From Panacagrimonas sp046594215 (GTDB lineage: Bacteria > Pseudomonadota > Gammaproteobacteria > Nevskiales > Nevskiaceae): a stretch of DNA of 64,000 nt. Numbering within the stretch: position 1 is the stretch's first letter; each line of letters starts with the position of its first letter. Below, piece after piece: positions 1-9,572 of the stretch. A model generated the notes under the pieces. The model was given only the letters and a program-made list of their open reading frames with translations, did not search any database and was not told where the DNA came from. Position numbers and translations under genes: made by a program. The stretch spans positions 1 through 64,000 of the forward strand of contig JBKJPX010000035.1 in assembly GCA_046594215.1 (NCBI GenBank), written 5' to 3'.

Positions 1-355
1 GGTGCCGCTGCTCGACATGCGCCGCTATCACCATCTGCTGGCAGGCGCGAGCTGGATGAGCGAGTACGGCAACCCGGACGATCCGGCGCAGTGGGCCTAC
101 ATTTCCCGCTATTCGCCCTACCAGAACGTCCGCCCCGGCGTGAAGTACCCGAAGGCACTGCTCACGACCTCGACGCGCGACGACCGCGTGCACCCGGGCC
201 ATGCCCGCAAGATGACGGCGCGCCTGCTCGAGTATGGCCAGCCGGTGCTGTACTACGAGAACATCGAGGGCGGGCACGGCGGAGCGGCAAACAACAGGCA
301 GAAGGCTTACATGGATGCGTTGTCGTACACGTTTCTGTGGAAGGAGTTGCGGTAG
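1..355 (+). CDS. prolyl oligopeptidase family (S9) serine peptidase, C-terminal fragment
   Basis: The gene runs in from the left edge; only about 118 C-terminal codons are present and base 1 is the last base of a codon. The visible part is the end of the alpha/beta-hydrolase catalytic domain of S9A peptidases, which cleave short proline-containing peptides. It carries the catalytic Asp region (STRDDRVHP) and the catalytic His loop (EGGHGG), in the order and spacing seen in the family. The nucleophile Ser and the beta-propeller would lie upstream of the window. A perfect hairpin follows the stop codon directly. S9 peptidase is well supported; subfamily and location (periplasmic or cytosolic) cannot be judged without the N-terminus. 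Confidence 0.85.
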   Translation, partial: VPLLDMRRYHHLLAGASWMSEYGNPDDPAQWAYISRYSPYQNVRPGVKYPKALLTTSTRDDRVHPGHARKMTARLLEYGQPVLYYENIEGGHGGAANNRQKAYMDALSYTFLWKELR

Positions 356-380
356 CTTCGGACTTGCAGGCCGTCCGAAG
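356..380 (+). terminator. perfect 8-bp hairpin directly after the peptidase stop
   Basis: CTTCGGAC (356-363) and GTCCGAAG (373-380) form a perfect 8-bp stem with a 9-nt loop. It begins on the base after the TAG stop. No U-tract follows, so it is either a weak terminator or an RNA-end-protecting hairpin. Confidence 0.4.
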
Positions 381-396
381 GCTCCAGAAGCCGCCC

Positions 397-441
397 CTCA
401 CCCCTTCCCTCTGCCCATCGATGAAGCCGATGGGGAGAGGG
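397..441. repeat. REP-like imperfect palindrome between genes
   Basis: CCCTCTGCCCATCG (407-420) and CGATGGGGAGAGGG (428-441) pair over 14 bp with one mismatch around a 7-nt loop. A CCCTCACCCC motif precedes it at about 395-404. The CCCTCACCCC lead-in plus a C-rich/G-rich stem is typical of REP-type intergenic elements in GC-rich gammaproteobacteria. Other copies of the family were not found in this window. Confidence 0.45.
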
Positions 442-482
442 AGACCATCGAAAGCGAAGCCCTCCTGCCACCCTCCACCCGT

Positions 483-488
483 TAGAAT
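483..488 (+). promoter_or_regulatory. candidate -10 box (TAGAAT) for hisGD
   Basis: TAGAAT lies 30 nt upstream of the hisG ATG, a normal leader length. No convincing -35 was found, so this is a weak call. A similar TAGAAT precedes mtaD at 29352. Confidence 0.3.
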
Positions 489-518
489 TGCGCCCCTTTT
501 GACGCCCCAGCCGTCCTC

Positions 519-1169
519 ATGACGTCCCTGACGTTCGCCCTCTCCAAGGGCCGCATCCTCGAAGACTGCCTGCCGATGCTCGACCGCCTCGGCCTCGCGC
601 CGGCCGGCGACATCGATCGCCTGCTGCGCGTGCCCTCGCGCGATCCGAACCTGCATTTCCTGATCATCCGGCCCACCGACGTGCCGACTTACGTGGAGCA
701 CGGCGCGGCGGACCTAGGCATCGTGGGCAAGGACGTGCTGATGGAGCACGGCGGCGAGGCGCTGTACGAGCCCATGGACCTGGACATCGCCAAGTGTCGG
801 CTGTCGATCGCCGCGGTGAAGGGCTCGCCCTTCGACAAGCCGGGCAGTCCGACCACGCAGCGCCGCCGCGTGCGCGTGGCCACCAAGTACCCCGAGATCA
901 CGCGCCGCTTCTTCGCCGCGCGCGGCGAACAGGTCGAGATCATCAAGCTGTATGGCTCGATGGAACTCGCGCCGCTCGTGGGTCTTGCCGACCTGATCGT
1001 GGATCTCGTCGCGACGGGCAACACGCTCAAGGCCAATGGCCTGGTCGAGACCGAGATCATCTGCCAGGTGAGCTCGCGCATCGTCGTGAACAAGGCCTCG
1101 ATGAAGATGAAGCACGCCGCGCTGCGTGACCTCCTGGCACGCCTGCAGACGCTCAAGGTCGCGGCCTGA
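519..1169 (+). CDS. hisG: ATP phosphoribosyltransferase, short (HisG-S) form
   Basis: This is the first enzyme of histidine synthesis; it joins ATP and PRPP to give phosphoribosyl-ATP in the cytosol. The 216-residue protein matches the short form of HisG. It begins with LTFALSKGRI and keeps the family blocks around DLGIVGKDVL, VRVATKYPEITRRFF and the PRPP-binding region IVDLVATGNTLKANGL. It ends without the C-terminal ACT-like regulatory domain of long HisG. Short forms need the HisZ regulatory subunit, which is not in this window. hisD follows after 4 nt, so the two are surely co-transcribed. Confidence 0.96.
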   Translation: MTSLTFALSKGRILEDCLPMLDRLGLAPAGDIDRLLRVPSRDPNLHFLIIRPTDVPTYVEHGAADLGIVGKDVLMEHGGEALYEPMDLDIAKCRLSIAAVKGSPFDKPGSPTTQRRRVRVATKYPEITRRFFAARGEQVEIIKLYGSMELAPLVGLADLIVDLVATGNTLKANGLVETEIICQVSSRIVVNKASMKMKHAALRDLLARLQTLKVAA

Positions 1170-1173
1170 TCCG

Positions 1174-2466
1174 ATGAAGACCAACCGCCTCGACACGGCC
1201 GACGCCGACTTCGACGCGCAGCTCGCCCGCCTGCTGGATCGCGCGCCGGCGCAGGATCCGAAGGTCCTGCAGGCAGTCGAGCAGATCGTCGGCGACGTGC
1301 GCGCGCGCGGCGACGACGCGCTGCTCGAGGCCACCAACCGCTTCGACCATTCGAACTGGACTTCGGCCGCGCAGCTTGAACTCACGCGCGCGGACCTCGC
1401 GGCCGCCTGGGCAAGCCTTCCTTCCGACCTCAAGCGCGCGCTGGAAAAGGCGCACACGCGCATCCGCGACTACGCGCAGCGCCAGCCGCTGAAGCCTTTC
1501 GAGTTTGGTGACAGCTACGGCAACCGCCTGGGCCAGCGCATCACGCCGCTGGACCGCGTGGGCATCTACGTGCCCGGCGGCAAGGCCGCCTACCCGTCCT
1601 CGGTGCTCATGAACGCGGTGCCCGCCAAGGTCGCCGGCGTGCCGCAGATCGTGATGGTGGTGCCCACGCCCAAGGGCGACACCAACGCGGCGGTGCTGGG
1701 TGCGGCGCACCTGGCGGGCGTGGACCGAGTGTTCCGCATCGGCGGCGCACAGGCGGTCGCGGCGCTGGCCTACGGCACGCAGACCGTGCCCGCCGTGGAC
1801 AAGATCGTCGGCCCGGGCAACGCCTACGTGGCCGCGGCCAAGCGCCTGGTTTTCGGGCAGGTCGGCATCGACTCGATCGCCGGCCCTTCCGAGATCGTCG
1901 TGATCTCCGACGGCGACAGCGACCCGCGCTGGATCGCGATGGACCTCTTTAGCCAGGCCGAACACGACGAGGACGCCCAGTCGGTGCTGATCTCGCCGGA
2001 TGCCGCCTTGCTGGACAGGGTGGCGCGTGCGATGGACGAGCGCGTCGCCGACCTGCCGCGCGCCGGGATCGTGCGCGCCTCGATTGGCAACCGCGGCGCG
2101 TTGATCCAGGTGCGCTCGCTCGAAGAGGCCGTCGACGTCTCCAACCGCATCGCGCCCGAGCATCTGGAACTGGCGGTGAACAAACCGCGCGCGCTGCTCG
2201 ACCGCGTGCGCCACGCCGGCGCCGTGTTTCTCGGCCGCCACACGCCCGAGGCCTTCGGCGACTACTGCGCAGGACCCAACCACGTGCTGCCGACCTCGCG
2301 CGCCGCGCGCTTCTCGAATCCGCTCGGCGTGTACGAGTTCCAGAAGCGCACGAGCCTGATCGAGTGCAGCCCCGAGGGCGCAAAAGCGCTGGCGAAGATC
2401 GCCGGCACCATCGCGGATGCCGAGGGCCTGCAGGCGCACGCGGCGTCGGCGCGGGATCGGGCGTAG
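1174..2466 (+). CDS. hisD: histidinol dehydrogenase
   Basis: HisD carries out the last two steps of histidine synthesis, oxidising L-histidinol to L-histidine with two NAD+ and a zinc ion. The 430-residue product has the family length and blocks: GRITPLDRVGIYVPGGKAAYPSS-type N-terminal motif, VDKIVGPGNAYVAAAKR, the zinc/catalytic segment SQAEHDEDAQSVL and APEHLEL near the end. The ATG at 1174 (MKTNRLDT) is chosen over an upstream in-frame start inside hisG because it lies just after the hisG stop and fits homolog N-termini. hisC does not follow, so the histidine operon is either split or stops here. Confidence 0.96.
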   Translation: MKTNRLDTADADFDAQLARLLDRAPAQDPKVLQAVEQIVGDVRARGDDALLEATNRFDHSNWTSAAQLELTRADLAAAWASLPSDLKRALEKAHTRIRDYAQRQPLKPFEFGDSYGNRLGQRITPLDRVGIYVPGGKAAYPSSVLMNAVPAKVAGVPQIVMVVPTPKGDTNAAVLGAAHLAGVDRVFRIGGAQAVAALAYGTQTVPAVDKIVGPGNAYVAAAKRLVFGQVGIDSIAGPSEIVVISDGDSDPRWIAMDLFSQAEHDEDAQSVLISPDAALLDRVARAMDERVADLPRAGIVRASIGNRGALIQVRSLEEAVDVSNRIAPEHLELAVNKPRALLDRVRHAGAVFLGRHTPEAFGDYCAGPNHVLPTSRAARFSNPLGVYEFQKRTSLIECSPEGAKALAKIAGTIADAEGLQAHAASARDRA

Positions 2467-2483
2467 ACCTTAGCCGCGAAAAT

Positions 2484-2500
2484 CCGGGGGGTTTCCCCGG
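2484..2500 (+). terminator. GC-rich hairpin after hisD
   Basis: CCGGGGGGTTTCCCCGG folds into a strong short hairpin 18 nt after the hisD stop. No T-run follows, so termination here is uncertain. Confidence 0.3.
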
Positions 2501-2578
2501 CCCCGCCCGACGATCCCGCATTTCGTCCGGGCCACGGTGTCGGTTCCCCGCGGGCGATGCGCCTGCCAGACTGCGCCC

Positions 2579-3439
2579 ATGCTGCTGCGCCTCTCCCTCC
2601 CCGCCCTCGCCCTGCTGCTCGCCGGCTGTGACCCGTCGTTCAACGTCGATTTCGTCGCCACCCCGTTGGCCGACACCACCGCCGCGGTGACCCTGCGCCT
2701 CGAAGGCGTGGACCTGCGCAAGACCGACGGCACGACCGTGACGCTCACGCGCAATTCCACCGGCGAGTTCCGCGTGCAGGGCCTCACCCAACCCGTGGCC
2801 GCGGAGTTGTTGTCGAAAAGCAATATCGACGGCGGCGAGTACGACCGCCTGCGGCTGCGCCTGGCCGACGATCCGGGCACCGTGGCGCGCACCGCTCAGA
2901 CCACCGAGGACATCGAGGCCGGCACGGCGACCGGTGACGACACGGCGGTGGCCTTCGACATCAACGCCGACAAGAGCGGGACCACCTCGCTGCTCGTGGC
3001 GCTCGACACGGTGCTGTCGCTTTCCGAGAAAACGGACGGGCCGGGCTTCACGCTCGACCCGGTGATCCGCGCGATGGACAACGGCGACGCGGCGCGCGTG
3101 AGCGGCAGCATCCCCACCTCGCGATTCGCTGACGCCGCCTGCAGTACGGGTACGCGCCTGGTCTATGCCTTCGTCGGCACCGGCGTGACTGCCGACGAGC
3201 GAGACGGCGTGGGCGTGGAACCCATTGCGACGGCCCCGATCGAGCGCAGCGTGGCCGGCGGACCCGGGAGTTACGTCCTGGATTTCATGCCGCCCGGCGA
3301 ATACACGCTGGCCTTCACCTGCGAAGGGCAGTTCGAGAACGGCCGCCTGCACTCGGACGACGAGGCCATCGACTTCTTCGACGGGCCGGACGTGACGCTG
3401 GAGCCGGGCGACAACGTTCGCGTCGACTTCGACGCCTGA
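2579..3439 (+). CDS. putative lipoprotein with a DUF4382-like domain
   Basis: The product (286 residues) starts with a short basic and hydrophobic signal ending in the lipobox LLAG-C (Cys near residue 16), so it is probably lipidated and exported. Residues about 20-170 read like the DUF4382 beta-sandwich family (a strand with LRLEGVDLRKTDG, later LLSKSNIDGGEYDRLRLRL). The C-terminal part (about 190-280) resembles a carboxypeptidase-regulatory/SdrD-like beta fold with GSYVLDFMPPGEYTLAFTCEG. The ATG at 2579 is preferred because the signal peptide starts there. Role unknown. It lies between hisD and a MacAB-like system but separate from both. Confidence 0.7.
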   Translation: MLLRLSLPALALLLAGCDPSFNVDFVATPLADTTAAVTLRLEGVDLRKTDGTTVTLTRNSTGEFRVQGLTQPVAAELLSKSNIDGGEYDRLRLRLADDPGTVARTAQTTEDIEAGTATGDDTAVAFDINADKSGTTSLLVALDTVLSLSEKTDGPGFTLDPVIRAMDNGDAARVSGSIPTSRFADAACSTGTRLVYAFVGTGVTADERDGVGVEPIATAPIERSVAGGPGSYVLDFMPPGEYTLAFTCEGQFENGRLHSDDEAIDFFDGPDVTLEPGDNVRVDFDA

Positions 3440-3516
3440 AGAGATCCTGCGTCTTCGCGTTATGAAAGGCCTGCGGAAGCTGCCAAGCTAGCCTGGATCT
3501 CTTTTCGAACGCTGCG

Positions 3517-4749
3517 ATGGAAGACAAGTCGGCGCTGCTCGGCAGTCTCAGGATCGATCGCGGACCGCTCGAGGAGCCTTCGTCGGGCAAGGGACGCATC
3601 GTCGCGCTCGGCCTCGCCATCGTCGCGCTGATCGCCGGACTCGCGTGGTTCTTGCTGCGACCGCCCGCGGCCATCGCGATCACGACGGTCACCGCGCGCA
3701 GCGCGGGCGCCAACGCGGGTGGATCTGTGCTCGACGCTTCCGGCTACGTGGTGGCGCGCCGGCGCGCGACGGTCTCGTCCAAGGTGACCGGCCGGGTGGC
3801 CGAACTGATGATCGAGGAAGGGTCGCGCGTGGAGCAGGGACAGGTGCTGGCGCGCATCGACGATTCCAACCTGCGCGCGCAACTCGACCTGTCGCGCTCC
3901 CAGCTCGACGCGGCGCGCGCACAGCTCACCGAGGTCCAGGTGCAGCTCGTGGAGGCCGACCGCAATCTCAGGCGCACGAAGGAACTGGCAGGCCGCCAGC
4001 TGCTGAGCCAGTCCGCACTCGACAACGCGCAGTCCAACGCCGACACGCTGCGCGCGCGCCTGGAGAGCACGCGACGCAACGTGTCGGTGTCGGAGCGCGG
4101 CCTCGCCGTGCAGCAGCAGCAGCTCGACGACACCATCGTGCGCGCGCCATTTGCCGGGGTGATCACGGTGAAGAACGCGCAGCCGGGCGAGATGATCTCG
4201 CCGCTGGCAGCCGGCGGCGACGGCACGCGGACCGGCATCGGTACGCTCGTGGACATGGAGTCCCTCGAGATCGAGGTGGACGTCAACGAGAACTTCATCA
4301 ACCGCGTCCATGCCGGCCAACCCGCCGAGAGCGCGCTCAACGCCTACCCGGACTGGAAGATCCCGTCCGAGGTCATCGCCGTGATCCCGACCGCGGATCG
4401 CAGCAAGGCCACGGTGAAAGTGCGCATCGGCCTGAAGGTGAAGGATCCGCGCGTGCTGCCCGACATGGGAGCGCGCGTCAGCTTCATGGCCGAGAAGCCC
4501 GCGCCGGGCGCGCCGGTCCCGAAGCCGGTCGTGCTGGTGGCGAGCGAAGCCCTGCGCAAGGACGACTCCGGCGTGTCGGTGTTCTTGGTCAAAGGCGAGA
4601 CCGTCGAGCTGCGCAAAGTGACCGGGGGCAGCGTCAAGGGCGGCGACACCGAGATCACGGCCGGCCTGTCCGGCGGCGAGACGCTGGCGGCCAGCGCACT
4701 CGACAAGCTGGCCGACGGCGTGCGGGTGAAGCAGGCGCGGCCGGAATAA
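3517..4749 (+). CDS. periplasmic adaptor (membrane fusion) subunit of a MacAB-type ABC exporter
   Basis: This HlyD/RND-type adaptor would link an inner-membrane ABC permease to an outer-membrane channel. It has one N-terminal membrane segment (about residues 28-47), a biotinyl-lipoyl half motif (SKVTGRVAELMIEEGSRVEQG, about 88-108) followed by DSNLRAQLDLSRSQLDAAR, and a coiled-coil hairpin rich in Q, L, A and R to about residue 200. The second lipoyl half (VRAPFAGVITVKNAQPGEM) and beta-barrel/MP domains follow. Length (410) is normal. It is followed after 2 nt by the ATPase, then two permeases, so this is the first gene of a four-gene operon. Confidence 0.92.
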   Translation: MEDKSALLGSLRIDRGPLEEPSSGKGRIVALGLAIVALIAGLAWFLLRPPAAIAITTVTARSAGANAGGSVLDASGYVVARRRATVSSKVTGRVAELMIEEGSRVEQGQVLARIDDSNLRAQLDLSRSQLDAARAQLTEVQVQLVEADRNLRRTKELAGRQLLSQSALDNAQSNADTLRARLESTRRNVSVSERGLAVQQQQLDDTIVRAPFAGVITVKNAQPGEMISPLAAGGDGTRTGIGTLVDMESLEIEVDVNENFINRVHAGQPAESALNAYPDWKIPSEVIAVIPTADRSKATVKVRIGLKVKDPRVLPDMGARVSFMAEKPAPGAPVPKPVVLVASEALRKDDSGVSVFLVKGETVELRKVTGGSVKGGDTEITAGLSGGETLAASALDKLADGVRVKQARPE

Positions 4750-4751
4750 TC

Positions 4752-5437
<686 letters not shown>

Positions 5438-5441
<4 letters not shown>

Positions 5442-6601
5442 AGTACTTTCCGCTGCTGTGGGCCGCACTGTGGCGACGCAAGCCGCGCACGATCTACACG
5501 GGACTGTCCATCGTCGTCGCCTTCCTGTTGTTCGGACTGCTGCAGGCCTTCAACTCGGCGATCAACAGCGGCGTGGAAGTCTCGGGCGCGGACCGCCTCG
5601 TGACGACGGGCAAGTACTCGCTGACCCAGGTGCTGCCGTACTCGTACTACCAGCAGATCCACAACGTGGAGGGCGTCGCCGACGTCACGCACGCGACGTG
5701 GTTCGGTGGCGTCTACCAGGCCGAGCGAAATTTCTTCGCGCAGTTTCCGGTCGACGCCGAGTCGTACCTGAGGATCTACCCCGAGATCATCCTGCCGGCG
5801 GAACAGAAGCAGAGATTCCTGGAGACGCGCACGGGCGCCATCGTCGCCAAATCTCTGGCCGACCGCTTCGGCTGGAAGCTCGGTGACCGCATCCCCATCC
5901 AGGCCACGATCTGGCCCAAGGCCGATCGCAGCAATGCCTGGGAATTCGATCTCGTGGGCATTTTCGACGCACGCACGCAGGCCGAACGCGGGCAGCAGGA
6001 GATGATGCTGTTCCGCCACGACTACTTCGACGAGGCACGCCAGTTCGGCAAGGGCACCGTCGGCTGGTACATCGTCAAGGTGAAGAAGGCCTCCCAGATG
6101 GCCGAGGTGGCCAAGCGCATCGACACGCTGTTCGCCAACTCGACCAGCCCGGTGAAGACCCAGACCGAGAAGGCCTTCAACCAGTCCTTCATCAAGCAGA
6201 TGGGCGACATCGGTTTCATCATCACCTCGATCATGGGCGCCGTGCTGTTCACGCTGCTGATGCTCACCGGCAATACGATGATGCAGAGCGTGCGCGACCG
6301 CGTGCCGGAACTCGCCGTGCTCAAGACGATCGGCTTTCGCGACGGGCAGGTGCTGGCGCTCGTGCTCGGCGAGGCGATGTTGATGTGCCTGATCTCCGCC
6401 GCGCTGGGCGTGGCGCTCGCCGCGGTGCTGATCCCGGTGATGACGCCGCATCTGCCCGCGGGTTTCGCCGGCATGGGCCTGCGTCCCGCGACCCTGGTCA
6501 ACGCGATGCTGATCGCGAGTGTGCTGGCGCTGCTGGTCGGCGCACTGCCGGCGCGGCGCGCGATGCGCCTGGACATCGTCACCGCCCTGGCCGGACATTA
6601 G
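5438..6601 (+). CDS. FtsX/MacB-type ABC permease 1
   Basis: This 387-residue membrane protein has the MacB topology: one N-terminal transmembrane helix, a large periplasmic domain (about residues 45-250) and three C-terminal helices. The FtsX core lies around FIITSIMGAVLFTLLMLTGNTMMQSVRDRVPELAVLKTIGF-like sequence, with the usual ELAVLKTIG cytosolic loop. It starts with GTG, overlapping the ATPase stop by 4 nt. It lacks the ATPase domain that MacB itself carries, which the preceding gene supplies. Confidence 0.92.
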
Positions 6602-6612
6602 AGACGCCACGG

Positions 6613-7800
6613 ATGCTCAAGCAGATCCTCGCCGTTACCTGGATGAACCTGCGCTCGATCCCGAGTCGCCTGGGCACTTCGCTGGTGATCGTCGTGGGCA
6701 TCGGCGGGGTGGTCGGCGTGCTGGTCGCCCTGCTCGCGATGGCGGAGGGCTTCAGGCAGACATTGTCGTCCACGGGCCGGGCGGATCGCGTACTGGTGCT
6801 GCGCTCGGGTTCCAACGACGAGCTCGCGAGCGTGTTCAACATCGAGAACTGGAACATCGTGCGTGACCTGCCGGGCATCAAGCGCGACGCCAGGGGAAAG
6901 CCGCTGGCCATCGCCGAACGCTACATCCTCAGCGACGTGCGCAAGCGCGGTGAGCACACCGGGGCCAACGTGGTGGTGCGCGGCACCACGCCCGACGTTT
7001 TGCGCGTGCGACCCGAGGCGAAGATCGTGGCCGGCCGCATGTTCGAGGAAGGCAAGCGCGAGATCGTGGTCGGCGCCGGCGCGCTCGGGCAGTACCAGGG
7101 TCTCGAGATCGGCAGCCTCGTGGAAGTACGCGACGGCGCCTGGCCGGTGGTGGGCGTGTTCGAAACCGGCGGCGACGTGCACGAGTCCGAAATCTGGGTG
7201 GATCTCGCGAGCCTCAACCAGGCCCTGCGATCCTCGTTCTACGCCACCGCCACGATCCATCTCGAAAGTGCGAGCCCGCAGGCACTCGAGGCGTTCAAGC
7301 AACACATCGCCGGCGATCCGCGCCTGAACCTGGGCGTGCAGCGCGAGCCCGATTACTACGCCTCGCGCTCGGTGGCGCTGGAAAAGTTCATCACCATCCT
7401 CGGCTACTCGGTCTCGGTGATCATGGCGATCGGCGCCGTGTTCGGCGCGCTCAACACCATGTACGCAGCGGTCTCCACGCGCACGACCGAAATTGCGACG
7501 CTGCGCGCGATCGGTTTCAACGCTACGCCCGTGGTGATCTCCGTGTTGATCGAAGCGGTGCTGCTGGCGCTGATCGGCTCCGTGCTCGGCGCGGCGATCG
7601 CCTACGTGGTGTTCAACGGCTACACGGTGTCGACGCTCAACTTCCAGACCTTCAGCCAGGTCGCGTTCGCGTTCCGTGTGACGCCGCACCTGCTGGTGCA
7701 AGGCGTGATCTGGGCCTGCGTGATCGGACTGCTCGGCGGACTGTTCCCGGCGGTGCGCGCCGCGCGCATGTCGGTGGCCGAGGCGCTGCGCGCGAGCTGA
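6613..7800 (+). CDS. FtsX/MacB-type ABC permease 2
   Basis: This second permease (395 residues, start ATG 6613, 11 nt after permease 1) has the same layout: an N-terminal helix (about 18-40), a periplasmic MacB-PCD domain and three C-terminal helices with TTEIATLRAIGF in the cytosolic loop. Together with the previous gene it probably forms a heterodimer, unlike homodimeric MacB. The substrate is unknown; the family exports lipoproteins, peptides, macrolides or siderophores. No outer-membrane channel gene is next to it, so a TolC-like partner must be encoded elsewhere. Confidence 0.92.
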   Translation: MLKQILAVTWMNLRSIPSRLGTSLVIVVGIGGVVGVLVALLAMAEGFRQTLSSTGRADRVLVLRSGSNDELASVFNIENWNIVRDLPGIKRDARGKPLAIAERYILSDVRKRGEHTGANVVVRGTTPDVLRVRPEAKIVAGRMFEEGKREIVVGAGALGQYQGLEIGSLVEVRDGAWPVVGVFETGGDVHESEIWVDLASLNQALRSSFYATATIHLESASPQALEAFKQHIAGDPRLNLGVQREPDYYASRSVALEKFITILGYSVSVIMAIGAVFGALNTMYAAVSTRTTEIATLRAIGFNATPVVISVLIEAVLLALIGSVLGAAIAYVVFNGYTVSTLNFQTFSQVAFAFRVTPHLLVQGVIWACVIGLLGGLFPAVRAARMSVAEALRAS

Positions 7801-8257
7801 GGCGGCCCGATCGGCTCCGCAGGGCGGCGGCGTGACCGGCATCGTGAGTCGAAAAGACGGCGGCCCGCAGGAACCTGATCGACTTCACCGGCCGGCACCC
7901 ATCCCGTTTTGCTCTGCAGACGAGCGGATTTGGTCGAGAACGGACAAGGATTGGCACCCGCTTTTCGCGTCAGAAATCGTGAGCGCGGTGACAGATCCTC
8001 GACGCAAGTGCCCGCGGCGCCTGAAATAACGCTCGTGCCCGCTTCGGCGTTGCCTGCCGCGCCTTCCAGGGCCCCTTAGCCTCCAATTGCTGCGCCCGGG
8101 TTCACAGTTACCTGCCCCCTTCGGATCAAAGGCTTGAAAGCGGCGACCAAGGGCGTTGCGCCGGCCCGGGCCAGGACTAGAGTGCTGACCAGGGCGGCAT
8201 CTGCCAATCCGTTCATCAAAAAATAAAGCCCGGCACAGTTCTTGTGCGAACGAGAGC
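7801..8257 (+). other. 457-bp intergenic region, no gene recognised
   Basis: The region between the ABC operon and the diguanylate cyclase has no convincing gene. A 65-codon open frame at 7832-8029 has no recognisable domain, an Arg/Pro-rich tail and no clear ribosome site. A weak promoter-like pair, TTGCGC then TAGAGT with 16 nt between, lies around 8157-8184. An A-rich stretch at about 8217-8226 lies just before the cyclase start. The long leader may carry regulation, but nothing definite can be named. Confidence 0.4.
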
Positions 8258-9493
8258 ATGCGACACGACCTCCTCCTCGAAAACACGCTAGAGCCGACCG
8301 GCGTCCACGCCGAACTGGAGCGACTGACGGGCGAGCGTGGCAGCAGGAAGCTGAGGCTGTCGCTGGCCTTCGACGGCACGCTGGAACCCGCCTTCCTGCG
8401 GCATCGCGCGGAGTCGGTGCTGATGCTCCAGCGGATCGCGATGATCCTGGGGATGGTGTTGTACTCGATATATTTCGCGCACGATTTCGCGACCACCCGT
8501 CTCTACGCGGACCCGCTGATCTGGGGAACGCTGTCTGCGTTCGCCGTGCCCGGCAACCTCGCCCTGTTCATCGCCACCTTCCTGCGCGAACCGTGGCGCT
8601 ACACCTTGATCGTCGCGCGCGTCGGCGCGCTGTTCCACACTTTCGGGATGCTGCTGCTCACCGGCCTGGCCGCCAAACGCGGAACCGAGGTGCCGTTCCA
8701 GTTCCTGACCATCCAGCTGCTGTACGACTTCTTCCTGCTGGGCCTGGTCTGGTCCGAGGCCAACGTGCTGGCGATGTTGACGATGGCCACCTCACCGATG
8801 CTGATGATGATTCTGCAGCGCAGCGAGGCGCAGGTATTCGACTTCACGTTCTTTGTCACCGCGACGGCGGTCCTGAGCAGCATCGGATGCCACCTGCAGG
8901 AGCGCGCCCAGCGGGTGTCCTGGTTGCGTGCGCAGTTGCTGCAGTCGATGTCGGAACGCGACCCGCTGACCAGCGTCTACAACCACCGCAGCTTCTACTC
9001 GCGCGGCGACAAGCTGATCCGCCAGGCGCGCCGAGAAGGCCGCAACGTCGCCGTGCTGGGCGTCGACATCGACTACTTCAAGCGCTTCAACGACGTCTAC
9101 GGCCATCTCGCCGGCGACGAGTGCCTGCGCCAGGTCGCGAACATCGTGGCGGAGCATGCGCGTCGCCCGCTCGACCTGGCAGGCCGCCTGGGCGGCGAAG
9201 AGTTCGCGGTATTCCTGTACGACACCAACCGGGCGAACGCGCTGTCGCGCGCCGAGGACCTGCGCGAGGCCGTGAAGGCCCTGCATATTCCGGGGAAGGT
9301 GCGCATCACCGTGAGCGTCGGCGTGGCCACGGCCACGCCACTGGACGCAGTCACGATGGAAGCGATGGTCGGCCAGGCGGACGTGGCGCTGTACCGGGCC
9401 AAGCACGACCAGCGCGACTGCGTGCGCGAATGGGCCGACAACAAGGTGCGCCCTTCGCTGCAGCTGGTCTCCGGCTCGCCCCCTCCTTCCTGA
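8258..9493 (+). CDS. membrane-bound diguanylate cyclase (GGDEF)
   Basis: The protein makes c-di-GMP from two GTP. The N-terminal part has several hydrophobic segments (about residues 50-215, perhaps six helices), followed by a linker and a GGDEF domain (about 235-400). The active-site loop is GGEEF (312-316), a working variant, and the DIDYFKRFNDVYGHLAGDECL block binds metal and nucleotide. An inhibitory I-site RPLD lies at 303-306, with the standard spacing before GGEEF, so product inhibition is expected. The sensory N-terminus is not a named domain I can recognise. It is a single gene, convergent with the TPR-DUF1329 gene. Confidence 0.93.
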   Translation: MRHDLLLENTLEPTGVHAELERLTGERGSRKLRLSLAFDGTLEPAFLRHRAESVLMLQRIAMILGMVLYSIYFAHDFATTRLYADPLIWGTLSAFAVPGNLALFIATFLREPWRYTLIVARVGALFHTFGMLLLTGLAAKRGTEVPFQFLTIQLLYDFFLLGLVWSEANVLAMLTMATSPMLMMILQRSEAQVFDFTFFVTATAVLSSIGCHLQERAQRVSWLRAQLLQSMSERDPLTSVYNHRSFYSRGDKLIRQARREGRNVAVLGVDIDYFKRFNDVYGHLAGDECLRQVANIVAEHARRPLDLAGRLGGEEFAVFLYDTNRANALSRAEDLREAVKALHIPGKVRITVSVGVATATPLDAVTMEAMVGQADVALYRAKHDQRDCVREWADNKVRPSLQLVSGSPPPS

Positions 9494-9498
9494 CCGGG

Positions 9499-9570
9499 AG
9501 TGGCGTGCGCACCGCGCACGAAAGGCGGGCCTCCGGGATCCACCGAAAGGCGCGCGGTGCGCACGCCACT
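9499..9570. repeat. perfect 19-bp inverted repeat between convergent genes
   Basis: AGTGGCGTGCGCACCGCGC (9499-9517) and its exact reverse complement (9552-9570) flank a 34-nt spacer. The spacer holds two short direct copies of CGAAAGG. It sits between two convergent stop codons (9493 and 9573), so it may be a bidirectional terminator or a small mobile palindromic element. Confidence 0.75.
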
Positions 9571-9572
9571 GC

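Noticed and set aside
7832..8029. 65-codon open frame before the diguanylate cyclase
   Set aside because: No recognisable domain, poor ribosome site and a composition like the surrounding non-coding DNA.
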